DNA of 64,000 nt. Origin: Acidovorax radicis. GTDB taxonomy: Bacteria; Pseudomonadota; Gammaproteobacteria; Burkholderiales; Burkholderiaceae_C. Position 1 is the stretch's first letter. Each line of letters starts with the position of its first letter. Made by a program: the position numbers and the translations under genes. Below, in pieces: positions 36,662 through 45,512 of the stretch. The notes beneath the pieces were generated by a model. It saw only the letters and a program-made list of their open reading frames with translations, did no database searches and had not been told where the DNA came from. Where the stretch lies: the NCBI RefSeq assembly GCF_020510705.1, contig NZ_CP075184.1, forward strand, positions 2,852,001 through 2,916,000, in the 5' to 3' direction.

Positions 36662-37555
36662 TCAGGAAATGGCGTCGAAACCATACAGCCGCGCCGGGTT
36701 GTCGACCAGGATGCGGTCCATGGCCGCGTCGCTGTCGGCCCAGGCCAGCAGCAGATTGACCAGGTCGGCGTCGTTCACGGTGCCGGGCGTCTCGGTGGTG
36801 TGCGGCCAGTCGCTGCCCCACACCAACCGCTCGGGCGCGGCCAACACCAGGGCGCGGCCGAGCGGCAGGGTGTCCGAATAACTGGGGCCGCGCACCATGG
36901 AACGCATGTAGGCCCCCGAGAGTTTGACCCAGGTGTTGCCGCCATCCAGCAACCGACGCAGCGCGCCATAGGCCGTGGCCGACGGCCCCTCGGCGGGGTC
37001 GATGCGGCCCAGGTGATCCACCACCATCGGCACGGGCAACGCCGCAAGCTGGGGCTCCCAGGCAACGATCTGCTCAGGCTGCATGAGGACCTGGATGTGC
37101 CAGCCCTGCAGCCGCGCCACTTTGCGTGCCAGCGTGGCCAACATCTCTGGCGTGGTGGTGCCCCACGACAGCGGCGAGACGAAGTTCACGCGCAGCCCGC
37201 GCACGCGGCGCGCGGCCAGGCGGGCCAGCTCGTCATCGCTCACCGACGCATCCACAACCGCCACGCCGCGTGCGCTGTCGCCCAATTGGTCGAGCGCATC
37301 CAGTGTGCAGGCGTTGTCGGTGCCGTAGGTGGAGGGCGTGACCACCACCGTGCGCGACGTGCCCAGGCGCAGCTGCAACCGCCGGTAGGCCGCCACGGGC
37401 GCATCGGGCGGCGTGCGCTGCCAGTGCGGCGACGGCGCAAAGCGCGTGTCGAAGATGTGCATGTGGCTGTCACACGCCAGCGGCTGCAGCACGCGCGAAG
37501 GCCGATTCAAGCCCACCGAATGCGGCACGGGCGCGAAAAGCAGTGGCAGACCCAT
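36662..37555 (-). CDS. Amidohydrolase-family hydrolase, LigI-like (paralog 1)
   Basis: 297 residues. A TIM-barrel amidohydrolase: CDSHMHIFDTRF near residue 28 gives the HxH metal site, VTPSTYGTDNACTLDAL near 72, VPMVVDHLGRIDPAEG near 172, WGSDWPHTTE near 245 and ILVDNPARLYGF at the end. These features resemble 2-pyrone-4,6-dicarboxylate lactonase (LigI) and D-galactarolactone isomerase. It lies 6 bases after a Bug receptor gene. A second, clearly related copy sits at 42464-43387 in the same run. Confidence 0.8.
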   Translation of the reverse strand: MGLPLLFAPVPHSVGLNRPSRVLQPLACDSHMHIFDTRFAPSPHWQRTPPDAPVAAYRRLQLRLGTSRTVVVTPSTYGTDNACTLDALDQLGDSARGVAVVDASVSDDELARLAARRVRGLRVNFVSPLSWGTTTPEMLATLARKVARLQGWHIQVLMQPEQIVAWEPQLAALPVPMVVDHLGRIDPAEGPSATAYGALRRLLDGGNTWVKLSGAYMRSMVRGPSYSDTLPLGRALVLAAPERLVWGSDWPHTTETPGTVNDADLVNLLLAWADSDAAMDRILVDNPARLYGFDAIS

Positions 37556-37561
37556 GAAAGG

Positions 37562-38518
37562 TCAGTCCAGCTTGATATTGCCCTTGCGCACCACTTCGCT
37601 CCACTTGCTGTCTTCCTTCTTGAGGAAGGCCGCAAACTCGGCGGGCGTGGAACCCACGGGCTGTGCGCCCATGTCGGCCAGGCGCTGCTTCATCTCGTCT
37701 TCCTTCATCACCTCCTGCACCGCGTCGCGCAGCTTGGCAGCGACGGGCTCGGGCGTACCAGCGGGCAGGAAAACGCCATTCCACTCATAGGCCTCATAGC
37801 CAGGGATCACCGTCTCGGCCACCGTAGGCACGTCGGGCAGGCGCTTGGAGCGCTCGGGCGCCGACACGGCCAGGGCGCGCAGCTTGCCGCCCGAGACATG
37901 CGGGTAGGTGGCAGCCACGGTGCCGAACATGAAGTCCACCTGGCCGGCCATCACGTCGGTAATGGCGGGGCCGCCACTTTTGTAGGGCACATGCACCATG
38001 TCCAGGTTGAGCTGCTGGCGCATCAGCTCTGCGGCCAGGCGCTGCACCGTACCGCTGCCGCCAGAGGCAAAGTTGAGCTTGCCTGGTGCCGCCTTGGCCC
38101 TGGCCACCAGGTCATGGATGTTCTTGAGCGGCGAATCCGATTTCACGATGAGCACATTGGGCGCCAGCAGCACCAGCGACAGGGGCTGCAGCGCGTTGCT
38201 GGCGTATGGCATCTTGGGAAAGAGATGCGGGTTGATGGAGTACGGCGTGGCGTCGTACAGCATGGTGTAGCCGTCGGCATTGGACTTGGCAACGTAGCTC
38301 GCGCCGATGGTGCCGCTGGCGCCGGCCTTGTTGTCCACGATCACGCTGGTACCCAGCTTGGCCCCCAGGCGCGTGGCCAGCAGGCGGGCCACGGCGTCGG
38401 CAGCGCCGCCCGGCGCGTAGGGCACGACGATGGTGACGGGCCGCTCGGGGAACGCGGCATGGGCCACAGCGGCAGCGAAGGCGCAGGCGGCGATCAGGGG
38501 TTTGATGAAGGGGTGCAT
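37562..38518 (-). CDS. Bug-family solute-binding protein (copy 1 of 4)
   Basis: 318 residues. The signal peptide is at residues 1-21 (LIAACAFAAAVAHA, cleavage near AHA). The mature start FPERPVTIVVPYAPGGAADA and DNKAGASGTIGASYVAKS near 63 are the two ligand-pocket motifs of Bug/TctC proteins. It should bind a carboxylate in the periplasm. No TctA/TctB membrane partner is in the window, so it may use a shared transporter or act as a sensor. It lies within the nine-gene catabolic run. Confidence 0.9.
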   Translation of the reverse strand: MHPFIKPLIAACAFAAAVAHAAFPERPVTIVVPYAPGGAADAVARLLATRLGAKLGTSVIVDNKAGASGTIGASYVAKSNADGYTMLYDATPYSINPHLFPKMPYASNALQPLSLVLLAPNVLIVKSDSPLKNIHDLVARAKAAPGKLNFASGGSGTVQRLAAELMRQQLNLDMVHVPYKSGGPAITDVMAGQVDFMFGTVAATYPHVSGGKLRALAVSAPERSKRLPDVPTVAETVIPGYEAYEWNGVFLPAGTPEPVAAKLRDAVQEVMKEDEMKQRLADMGAQPVGSTPAEFAAFLKKEDSKWSEVVRKGNIKLD

Positions 38519-38626
38519 GGGGTCTCCTGTTTTTATGAAGCGATGGTGAAGCCGGAGGGCGGCATCTGGCCGCCGGTCAACCTGACCAGTCTGTGGGTAG
38601 TGTGAGAAGCAGCTGGGCTGGCACGG

Positions 38627-39628
38627 TCATTCGGCCTTGAGGTTCAGGTCGCGCGCGATCTGCGTGTATGTGGCCACCTCGCGCGCCACCTGCGTCGCAA
38701 AGGCCGCGCCGCAGGTCGACTCGGCATCCAGCCCCAGGCCACGCAGTTTCTCCGCCGCCGCGCTGCTCTTGGCGAATTCGGCGGCTACACGCTCCAGGGC
38801 CTGCGCCACAGGCTCGGGAATGCCGGCCGGTGCCAACATGCCGTACCAGGCATCGGCAGAATAGTTGCCGCCGCCTGATTCGGCGAATGTGGCCACCTGC
38901 GGCAGCAGCGACGAGCGCTTGGGCGACGCGACGGCCAGCGCCGTGAGCTTTCCGCTCTTGATCTGCGGCAGCACCGAGCCCAGCGTGGCGAACGAGCTGT
39001 CGAGCTGCCCGCCCATCAGGTCGGTGACAACGGGCGCGGCGCCCTTGTAGGGCACGTGGTTCAACTGCAGGTGGTTGGCCCGCGCGAACATTTCGGTGGC
39101 GAAGTGCCCCGAGCTCCCCACGCCTGCGGTGCCTGCCGTGACGCGGCCCGGTTCCTTGCGCGCACGGGCCATGTAATCGGCCAGCGACTTCACAGGCAGG
39201 CCTGGCCCAACGACCAGCACCGTGGGGCTAGTGGCCACCGTGCACAGCGGCTTGAAGGAGCTCACCGCATCGAACTTGACCCGGCCGCTGTACAGCCCAG
39301 GAATCATCGTGTGATTGGTGGCGCCGAACAGCAGCGTGTAGCCATCGGCCGGCGCACTGGCCACGGCCTGTGCGGCCAGGATGGTGTTGGCGCCGGGCTT
39401 GTTATCGATGATGAACGGCTGCCCCAACGCGCGGCTCGCGTGATCGGCAAAGGCGCGCGCCACCACATCGGTCGGGCCGCCGGCGGCAAAGCCCACCACC
39501 AGTTTCACCGGCTTGTCGGGATAGCCGCTCCCTTGCGGGAAACATGCGGTGGACGCTACCAATAAGATAGCTGGTAGCGCTTTATGAATAAGCGCCAGAG
39601 GCCAATTTAGCTTGAACTTTTTGTTCAT
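38627..39628 (-). CDS. Bug-family solute-binding protein (copy 2) with repeat-derived signal peptide
   Basis: 333 residues. The Bug motifs YPDKPVKLVVGFAAGGPTDV near residue 37 and DNKPGANTILAAQAVASA near 76 are present. The N-terminus MNKKFKLNWPLALIHKALPA followed by ILLVASTACF is a signal peptide, but most of it (about residues 7-23) is encoded by copy 3 of the palindromic repeat at 39557-39607. A cysteine after STA suggests possible lipoprotein processing. The other three Bug genes here have ordinary signal peptides without the repeat. Confidence 0.9.
   Translation of the reverse strand: MNKKFKLNWPLALIHKALPAILLVASTACFPQGSGYPDKPVKLVVGFAAGGPTDVVARAFADHASRALGQPFIIDNKPGANTILAAQAVASAPADGYTLLFGATNHTMIPGLYSGRVKFDAVSSFKPLCTVATSPTVLVVGPGLPVKSLADYMARARKEPGRVTAGTAGVGSSGHFATEMFARANHLQLNHVPYKGAAPVVTDLMGGQLDSSFATLGSVLPQIKSGKLTALAVASPKRSSLLPQVATFAESGGGNYSADAWYGMLAPAGIPEPVAQALERVAAEFAKSSAAAEKLRGLGLDAESTCGAAFATQVAREVATYTQIARDLNLKAE
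39557..39607 (+). repeat. Palindromic repeat, copy 3, inside a Bug gene
   Basis: GATAGCTGGTAGCGCTTTAT, then GAATAAGCGCCAGAGGCCAATT, matches the core of copies 1 and 4 in the same orientation. It lies within codons 7-24 of the gene at 38627-39628 and encodes its hydrophobic signal segment in frame. Confidence 0.88.
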
Positions 39629-39760
39629 GGATGTCTCCTGTAGCGGGGCTACGCTGACCGCAGCCTCTTGTTATGAACGGGGCCGGATCGGTGCCCGGCC
39701 CCTTGTTGTCCTCAGGCACACAACGCTGGCGTGCCCTGCGCTGCACCTTTCAGCCGCAGA

Positions 39761-40693
39761 TCACGCGGCCGCTGGCACGCGGGCCAGCACCTCCAGCAGG
39801 TTCCTGGCTGCACCCACGCCCATGTTCACGTAGGCATCGCTGGTCACGCCGCCGATGTGCGGGCTCAGGATGAAGTGCTTCTCGCCCTGGAACGGGTGGC
39901 CCGCCGTCATGGGCTCCACGGCGAAGCTGTCCAGCCCCACCGCCATCACCTGGCCGGAGCGCACCGCCTGGAGCAGCGCCGCTTCGTCGATGAGCCCGCC
40001 GCGCGCGGTGTTCACCACGATCACGCCACGCTTGCACTGCGCCAGCGTGGCGGTGTTGAGCATGCTGCGGTTCTCGTCGGTCAGCGGGCAATGCAGCGAG
40101 ATTGCATCGGCCTCGCGCCAGAGGGTGTCCAGGCTGACGCTCTGCACATAGTCCGGCAGGTTCTTGGCATACGGGTCAAAGCCGATCACGCGCATGCCCA
40201 GCGCGTCGGCCATCTTGGCAAAGCGCAGGCCGATGGCGCCCAGGCCCACCAGGCCCACGGTGCGGCCAGCAAGCTCCAGGCTCTTGTGCGTGGCCTTGTC
40301 CCAGTGGCCGACATGCATGCGCGCATCGAGCTGCACCACCGATTTGGCGCAGGCCAGCAGCAGGGCCAGGGCCTGCTCAGCCACGGCGGCGGCGTTGGCG
40401 CCCACGGCGGCCACCACCTCAATGCCACGGGCCTGGGCAGCCACCTTGTCGATGGTGTCGGTGCCGCTGCCGTGCTTGGAGATCACCTTGAGCGACGGCG
40501 CCGCGTCCATCACGGACGCGCCCACCTTGCCGTAGCGCACGATGATGGCCACGGGGTCGTGCTGCTTGGCGAGGGCCAGAAGATCGTCTTCCGTCGGCGT
40601 CTTGCCGGCGTAGATGACCTCGAAACCTGCCAGCAGGTCCAGCGCCTGCTGCGCCAGGTCGGCGCCTGTGACGATGATGGCTGGTGTGCTCAC
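39761..40693 (-). CDS. D-isomer-specific 2-hydroxyacid dehydrogenase
   Basis: 310 residues from a GTG at 40691-40693 that overlaps the stop of the aldolase gene (GTGA), so the two are translationally coupled. The NAD-binding motif GLVGLGAIGLRFAKMADALG is near residue 148; the catalytic Arg lies in NTARGGLIDEAAL and the His in ILSPHIGG near the end. It reduces a 2-oxoacid to a D-2-hydroxyacid or the reverse. The direct coupling to an aldolase that yields oxoacids suggests it acts on a pathway intermediate. The substrate is unknown. Confidence 0.87.
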   Translation of the reverse strand: MSTPAIIVTGADLAQQALDLLAGFEVIYAGKTPTEDDLLALAKQHDPVAIIVRYGKVGASVMDAAPSLKVISKHGSGTDTIDKVAAQARGIEVVAAVGANAAAVAEQALALLLACAKSVVQLDARMHVGHWDKATHKSLELAGRTVGLVGLGAIGLRFAKMADALGMRVIGFDPYAKNLPDYVQSVSLDTLWREADAISLHCPLTDENRSMLNTATLAQCKRGVIVVNTARGGLIDEAALLQAVRSGQVMAVGLDSFAVEPMTAGHPFQGEKHFILSPHIGGVTSDAYVNMGVGAARNLLEVLARVPAAA

Positions 40694-41376
40694 AGCGACT
40701 CCCCTTCCTTCAATACACCGGCAGCACGCAGCGCGGCGGGCAGCCATTTGGAGGCCGTGTCGCCACGCGCGATGGCCTCGATGCGGGCGGCTTCGTCGGC
40801 CACCTTCTTGCCGGCCAGGGCTAGCATGGCGGGGGCTTTTTCGCGCTCAATGACGACCACGCCATCGGCGTCGCCCACCACCAGGTCACCGGGGTTCACC
40901 ACCGCGCCACCGGCGCTGATGGGGTGGTTGATGCGGCCGGGCACGTACTTGGTGGGCCCTGCGGGGTTGAAGCCCGCGCTGAACACGGGGAAGTCCAGCT
41001 CCAGAATTTCCAGCTTGTCGCGGATGGCGGCGTCCACGATCACACCCGCCAGGCCACGCTTCTTGCAGGCGCTGAGCATCAGCGTGCCCATCAGCGCGGC
41101 GGTCTGGTCGCCCTTGCCGTCGATCACCAGCACGTCGCCCGGCTGGGCCAGCGCGATGGCGGCGTGGATCATGAGGTTGTCGCCGGGGCGCACTTCCACG
41201 GTGAAGGCAGGGCCTGCCACCTTCATGGACTGGTGCACGGGCGCCACGCGGCCATGCATGGTGCCGCGGCGGCCTGCCACGTCGGCCAGGATGGCGGCTT
41301 GGTAGGTAGAGGCTTTGGCCACGACGTCGCCGCTCACGCGGTCGATGTCACGGATGATTTCGGGTAGTTGGCTCAT
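40690..41376 (-). CDS. RraA/CHA-aldolase family protein (LigK-like)
   Basis: 228 residues. PGDNLMIHAAIALAQPGDVL near residue 64 and ACKKRGLAGVIVDAAIRD near 104-121 match the class II pyruvate aldolases related to RraA; the Arg-Asp pair and upstream Gly-rich loop are the metal and substrate ligands. LigK/GalC enzymes cleave 4-carboxy-4-hydroxy-2-oxoadipate into pyruvate and oxaloacetate. With two LigI-like hydrolases nearby this suggests a PDC-type dicarboxylate route, but other 4-hydroxy-2-oxoacids are possible. Confidence 0.82.
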   Translation of the reverse strand: MSQLPEIIRDIDRVSGDVVAKASTYQAAILADVAGRRGTMHGRVAPVHQSMKVAGPAFTVEVRPGDNLMIHAAIALAQPGDVLVIDGKGDQTAALMGTLMLSACKKRGLAGVIVDAAIRDKLEILELDFPVFSAGFNPAGPTKYVPGRINHPISAGGAVVNPGDLVVGDADGVVVIEREKAPAMLALAGKKVADEAARIEAIARGDTASKWLPAALRAAGVLKEGESL

Positions 41377-41445
41377 GGTGGTTCTGTCGGATGGAGAAAG
41401 AAAAAAGAAGGGGTGAGGAAGCAGTGGGCAGGGGCACCGGCGACT

Positions 41446-42444
41446 TCAGTCGGCCTTGATGTTTCCGTCCTTGATGACCTTGGCCCACTTGGCGGAATCG
41501 GCCTTCTGCAAAGCGCCCAGCTGCTGCGGCGTGCCGCCGACCAGGGTCACGCCCAGCTTGTCGGCCAGCGCGGCCACAGCCGGGTCCTTGAGCGCCTTGT
41601 TGATTTCCTGGTTCAGGCGCTGCACCACGGGCGCGGGTGTCTTGGCAGGGGCAAACACGGCCTGCCACTGCTCGACCACGAAATCCTTCATCCCCACCTC
41701 GCCCATCGTGGGCACGGCAGGCAGCGCCTGCAGGCGATGGACGGAAGTGACCGCGAGGGCGCGCAGCTTGCCTGCCTGCACGTGGGGCAGCGCGGCAGCG
41801 GCGGGGGCGAACATGAACTGCACCTGATCGGCCAGCGTGTCCTGCAGGGCCGGGGTGTCGCCCTTGTAGGGCACGTGGATGAAGCGCGCACCGGTCTGCT
41901 GCTGCAGCAGCTCGCCCTGCATCTGCAAGATGGTGCCGTTGCCGCCCGACGCAAACGCCAGCTTGCCAGGCTGCGCCTTGGCGGCCGCCAGCAGGTCGAC
42001 CACGGTCTTGAAAGGCTGATGCGGCCCCACCACCAGGATGTGAGGGATGGTGCCAATGGTGATGACGGGCTCGAACGCGGTGATGTGGTCGTAGGGCAAC
42101 TTGGCCATCAGGTGCGGCGCAATGGCCTGCGGACCAATGGAGGTGCCCAGCAAGGTCAGCCCGTCTGGCTGCGCCTTGGCCACATAGGCTGCGCCGATGG
42201 TGCCGGTAGCGCCGGCCTTGTTGTCCACGATCACGTTGGTGGAGAGGGCCGGCCCCAGGCGCTGGGCGATGTTGCGGCCCAGCACATCGGTGCTGCCGCC
42301 GGGTGGATACGGCACCACCCAGGTGATGATCTTGCCCCCGGGCCAGTCGCTCTGTGCAAACACAGGAACAGCGCACAAGGCAGCACCCAGCGCCAGCAGG
42401 CTGCGACGGGCGATGGGCGAAAGGTTGCGGGAGTGGATGGTCAT
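41446..42444 (-). CDS. Bug-family solute-binding protein (copy 3 of 4)
   Basis: 332 residues from the ATG at 42442-42444. The signal peptide carries a twin-arginine-like start (PIARRSLLALGAALCAVPVFA, with RRSLLAL), possibly Tat-compatible though the motif is incomplete. The mature part has ITWVVPYPPGGSTDVLGRN near 41 and DNKAGATGTIGAAYVAKAQ near 77. It should bind a carboxylate in the periplasm. It lies between the aldolase and the second amidohydrolase. Confidence 0.9.
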   Translation of the reverse strand: MTIHSRNLSPIARRSLLALGAALCAVPVFAQSDWPGGKIITWVVPYPPGGSTDVLGRNIAQRLGPALSTNVIVDNKAGATGTIGAAYVAKAQPDGLTLLGTSIGPQAIAPHLMAKLPYDHITAFEPVITIGTIPHILVVGPHQPFKTVVDLLAAAKAQPGKLAFASGGNGTILQMQGELLQQQTGARFIHVPYKGDTPALQDTLADQVQFMFAPAAAALPHVQAGKLRALAVTSVHRLQALPAVPTMGEVGMKDFVVEQWQAVFAPAKTPAPVVQRLNQEINKALKDPAVAALADKLGVTLVGGTPQQLGALQKADSAKWAKVIKDGNIKAD

Positions 42445-42463
42445 GGAGGGGCTTTCCAGAGAG

Positions 42464-43387
42464 TCAGAAATGGGAAGGGCAAGACGGCTTGGCGAAGCCA
42501 TACAGGGCATGCGGGTTGTCCACCAGCACCTGGTGGAGCAAAACGTCTGCACCACAGGCATGGGTCCAATCGATGAGCCGGTCGACCTGGCGTGCGTCGT
42601 CGGGCATGGGCTGCACACCGGCCGATGCGGTGGCGTGCGGCCAGTCGCTGCCCCACAGCACGCGCCCGGGCGCGCAGCGCAGGTAGCTCGCGGCCAGGGC
42701 GTCCAGCGCAGGGTCTTGCACCGAATGCAGGGCACTCACGATGTAGCCGCCCGACAGCTTGATCCACGCATACCCTTGCTGGAGCAGGTCCAGCAACAAC
42801 GCATGGGCGGCGTGAGTCCCCACCTGCGCTGGCGCGATGCGGCCAAAATGGTCGAACACCACAGGCACTGGGAGGGTGTGAAGCACCTGCGCCTGCGCCA
42901 CCAGCAGGTCGGGTGCCATCAGCAATTGCAGGTGCCAGCCCAGAGGCGCGATGCGATGGGCCAGGGGCACGATGGAATCCACCGAACCCGATATGCCCAA
43001 CGACAGGTTCAGCCGAACGCCACGCACCCCGCTGGCGTGCAGCCGATGCAGTTCGGCATCGCTTTCGGTGCCGTCGATGACCGCCACGCCGCGTGCTTCA
43101 GTCCCCATCGCCCCCAGTGCAGCCAGCCCTTCGAGCATGCAGCGGTTGTCGGTGCCGTAGGTCGATGGCGTGACCAGCACGGAACGCGTGGTGCCAATAC
43201 GCCGCTGCAGCGCGCGGTAGTCCTGCGCCGAGGCGTCGGGCGGCAGCAGCCGGGCGCCGGATGCAGCAGGGAAACGGCGGCTGTACACATGCACATGGCA
43301 GTCGCACGCGCCCGCTGGCAGCGCGGCGCGGGGCACACCGGTGCCTGCCGAAAATGGCACCGGCGCAGCAAGGCTTTCGCTGGACAT
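42464..43387 (-). CDS. Amidohydrolase-family hydrolase, LigI-like (paralog 2)
   Basis: 307 residues. ACDCHVHVYSRRFP near residue 26 gives the HxH site; VTPSTYGTDNRCMLEGL near 75, VPVVFDHFGRIAPAQVG near 180, WGSDWPHATAS near 252 and VLVDNPHALYGF at the end follow the same plan as the gene at 36662. The two are paralogs in one operon, differing throughout, so they probably act on different lactones or stereoisomers. It starts 63 bases after a Bug gene. Confidence 0.8.
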   Translation of the reverse strand: MSSESLAAPVPFSAGTGVPRAALPAGACDCHVHVYSRRFPAASGARLLPPDASAQDYRALQRRIGTTRSVLVTPSTYGTDNRCMLEGLAALGAMGTEARGVAVIDGTESDAELHRLHASGVRGVRLNLSLGISGSVDSIVPLAHRIAPLGWHLQLLMAPDLLVAQAQVLHTLPVPVVFDHFGRIAPAQVGTHAAHALLLDLLQQGYAWIKLSGGYIVSALHSVQDPALDALAASYLRCAPGRVLWGSDWPHATASAGVQPMPDDARQVDRLIDWTHACGADVLLHQVLVDNPHALYGFAKPSCPSHF

Positions 43388-43450
43388 GGCGAGGGCCGGG
43401 GGAGCGAAGAAAGGGGGGGGTAGCGAACGACGTGCGGGCCGCGGTATCGC

Positions 43451-44464
43451 TCAATCCAGGCTGGCGCCCGAATCCTTCACGATCTTGGACCAGCGCGGCA
43501 CTTCGGTGCGCAGCAGCGTACTGAACCGCTCGGCCGTGCCGCCCAGCACATCGCCGCCTTCAGAGCGCAGTTTTTCAGCCACTTCAGGGTGCTGCAAAGC
43601 CTGGTTGATGGCCTTGTTCAGTTGCGCCACGATGGGCGCGGGCGTGCCGGCCGGTGCCAGGATGCCAAACCACGTGACGGCTTCGAAACCCTTGTAGCCG
43701 GATTCGGCCAGCGTAGGTACATCGGGCAGTTGCGGGGAGCGCTTGGCCGAGGTGATGGCGAGGACCTTGAGCTTGCCGTTGCGCACCTGGCCCAGCAGCG
43801 TGGGCACGGACGACATGTACAGGTCAATCTGCCCGCCCACCAGGTCCGTCATAGCCTGGGCCGCGCCCTTGTAGGGGATGTGGCGCAGCTTGATGTCGGC
43901 CGCGTTTTCAGCCAGCTCCCCGGCCAGGTGGGCCACGGTGCCGTTGCCCGAGTAGCCCAGGGTCAATGCATCGGGCTTGCCCTTGGCGGCAGCCACCACA
44001 TCCGCGTAGCTCTTGAACGGCGAATTGGCGGGCGCGGCCATCACGATGGGCGAGGACGACACCAGCGCCACGGGCACCAGGTCCTTGAGCGGGTCGTAAG
44101 GCAGCTTCGGGTACAGCGTGGGATTGATGGCCAGGTTGCTGGTCTGGCCGATCACCAGCGTGTAGCCATCGGCGGGCGACTTGGCGGCCGCGTCCACGCC
44201 CAGGTTGCCTCCGGCGCCGGGGCGGTTGTCCACAATGACATTCCACTTGTTCTGCTCTGTCAGCTTTTGCGCGACGGTGCGTGCAATCATGTCGGTGCCA
44301 CCGCCGGGTGGGAACGGCACGATCAGGCGGATTGGCTTGCTGGGATAGGCGGCCTGCGCGTGAGCGCCTGCAAAGGGCGCTGCCACAGCGACAAGGCCAA
44401 CCACGGCGGCGCACAGGTGCGCCCCCAGGGAGCGCGAAAGCAAACGAGATGAAAAAGCGGGCAT
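43451..44464 (-). CDS. Bug-family solute-binding protein (copy 4), first gene of the run
   Basis: 337 residues from the ATG at 44462-44464. The signal peptide ends near AGAHA (residues about 15-38). Ligand motifs: YPSKPIRLIVPFPPGGGTDM near 40 and DNRPGAGGNLGVDAAAKSPA near 78. As the promoter-proximal gene, divergent from the IclR regulator, it is probably the most strongly expressed receptor of the cluster. The substrate is not deducible. Confidence 0.9.
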   Translation of the reverse strand: MPAFSSRLLSRSLGAHLCAAVVGLVAVAAPFAGAHAQAAYPSKPIRLIVPFPPGGGTDMIARTVAQKLTEQNKWNVIVDNRPGAGGNLGVDAAAKSPADGYTLVIGQTSNLAINPTLYPKLPYDPLKDLVPVALVSSSPIVMAAPANSPFKSYADVVAAAKGKPDALTLGYSGNGTVAHLAGELAENAADIKLRHIPYKGAAQAMTDLVGGQIDLYMSSVPTLLGQVRNGKLKVLAITSAKRSPQLPDVPTLAESGYKGFEAVTWFGILAPAGTPAPIVAQLNKAINQALQHPEVAEKLRSEGGDVLGGTAERFSTLLRTEVPRWSKIVKDSGASLD

Positions 44465-44570
44465 GGATTTGTCTCCTTGTGGGTGGTTCTTCACGCCGTT
44501 CTGCACAATCTGCTGCAGGCCCGGCGCTGTGGCGGCGACTGTACGCAGACGTTTCAACCCATACAATGCT

Positions 44571-44587
44571 GTTTCGCACCATGAAAC
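44571..44587. promoter_or_regulatory. Candidate IclR-family operator
   Basis: GTTTC-N7-GAAAC is a perfect 5-7-5 inverted repeat in the 133-base region between the catabolic run (44464) and the IclR gene (44598). It lies 10 bases before the IclR start and overlaps its likely promoter, since TACAAT is at 44562-44567. Autoregulation and control of the divergent operon are inferred. Confidence 0.5.
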
Positions 44588-44597
44588 GAATTGCGCC

Positions 44598-45455
44598 GTG
44601 AGCAACCTTCGCAAAAAACCTCCCTTGCCCCCTGCCCCCGCCAAGGCGCCCGTGCCTGCCAGGGCCCCCTTGGCGCGCAACCCACAACCGGAGCGAGAAG
44701 CCGAGACGGACGGCAGCGCGGGCAAGGAAACGGGCGGCGTGATTGCCGTCACGCGCGCGCTGCAAGTGCTGGAGGCCTTTGTACTGGGCGAATCGAGCCT
44801 GCCGCTGGCCGAGCTGAGCCGCCGCTGCGGCCTGCACAAGACCACGGTGCTGCGCCTGGCGCGCACGCTGGCGCAGTCGGGCTTCATGGTGCAGCGCGAG
44901 GATGGCGACTGGCGCCTGGGCCCGGCAGCCGGCTGGCTCGGCGCGCGCTACCAGGCAGGCTTTGACGTGCAGAACGTGCTGGAGCCCGCGCTGCGCGAGC
45001 TGACCCTTGCCACGGGCGAAAGCGCGGCCTTTTATGTGCGCGAAGACAATGTGCGGACCTGCCTGGTGCGCGTGGAAGGCCCCCAGGCGCTGCGCCACCA
45101 TGCGCGCATGGGCGAGGGACTGCCGCTGGACAAGGGCTCGCCAGGCCGCGTGATCCTGGCGTTCTCCGGCGAGCCGGGCAGAGCCTATGAAGACATCCGC
45201 AAGAAGGGCTACCACTGGTCCATTGGCGAACGCGAGCAGGGCGTGGCCACGGTGTCTGCGCCCGTGTTTGGCATGCACTGGCGGCTCATGGGCTCGGTGT
45301 GCATTTCGGGCCCGGCGTCGCGCCTGCCGGCTGAAAAACTGGAGGCTCTGGCGCAGACCGTGATCGCCGCTGCCACCCGGCTGTCGTATGCACTGGCCGG
45401 CAACACAGCCGCTCCTTCACAGAGCCCCGTGCGAGCGACGCAGTGGCATCCTTGA
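44598..45455 (+). CDS. IclR-family transcriptional regulator
   Basis: 285 residues from a GTG at 44598; the upstream frame is open but covers the operator region. The first 45 residues are Pro/Ala-rich. The winged helix follows near 50-110 (ALQVLEAFVLGESSLPLAEL, then SRRCGLHKTTVLRLARTL), and the C-terminal effector domain begins about 120 (ATGESAAFYVREDNVRTCLV, then SPGRVILAFSGEPG). It is divergent to the nine-gene run and most likely controls it in response to a pathway acid. Confidence 0.87.
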   Translation: MSNLRKKPPLPPAPAKAPVPARAPLARNPQPEREAETDGSAGKETGGVIAVTRALQVLEAFVLGESSLPLAELSRRCGLHKTTVLRLARTLAQSGFMVQREDGDWRLGPAAGWLGARYQAGFDVQNVLEPALRELTLATGESAAFYVREDNVRTCLVRVEGPQALRHHARMGEGLPLDKGSPGRVILAFSGEPGRAYEDIRKKGYHWSIGEREQGVATVSAPVFGMHWRLMGSVCISGPASRLPAEKLEALAQTVIAAATRLSYALAGNTAAPSQSPVRATQWHP

Positions 45456-45512
45456 TACTTGCAGCATCCTTTCATCGCCCACCCATTGCACATAACCACC
45501 TTCGGAGACGAC

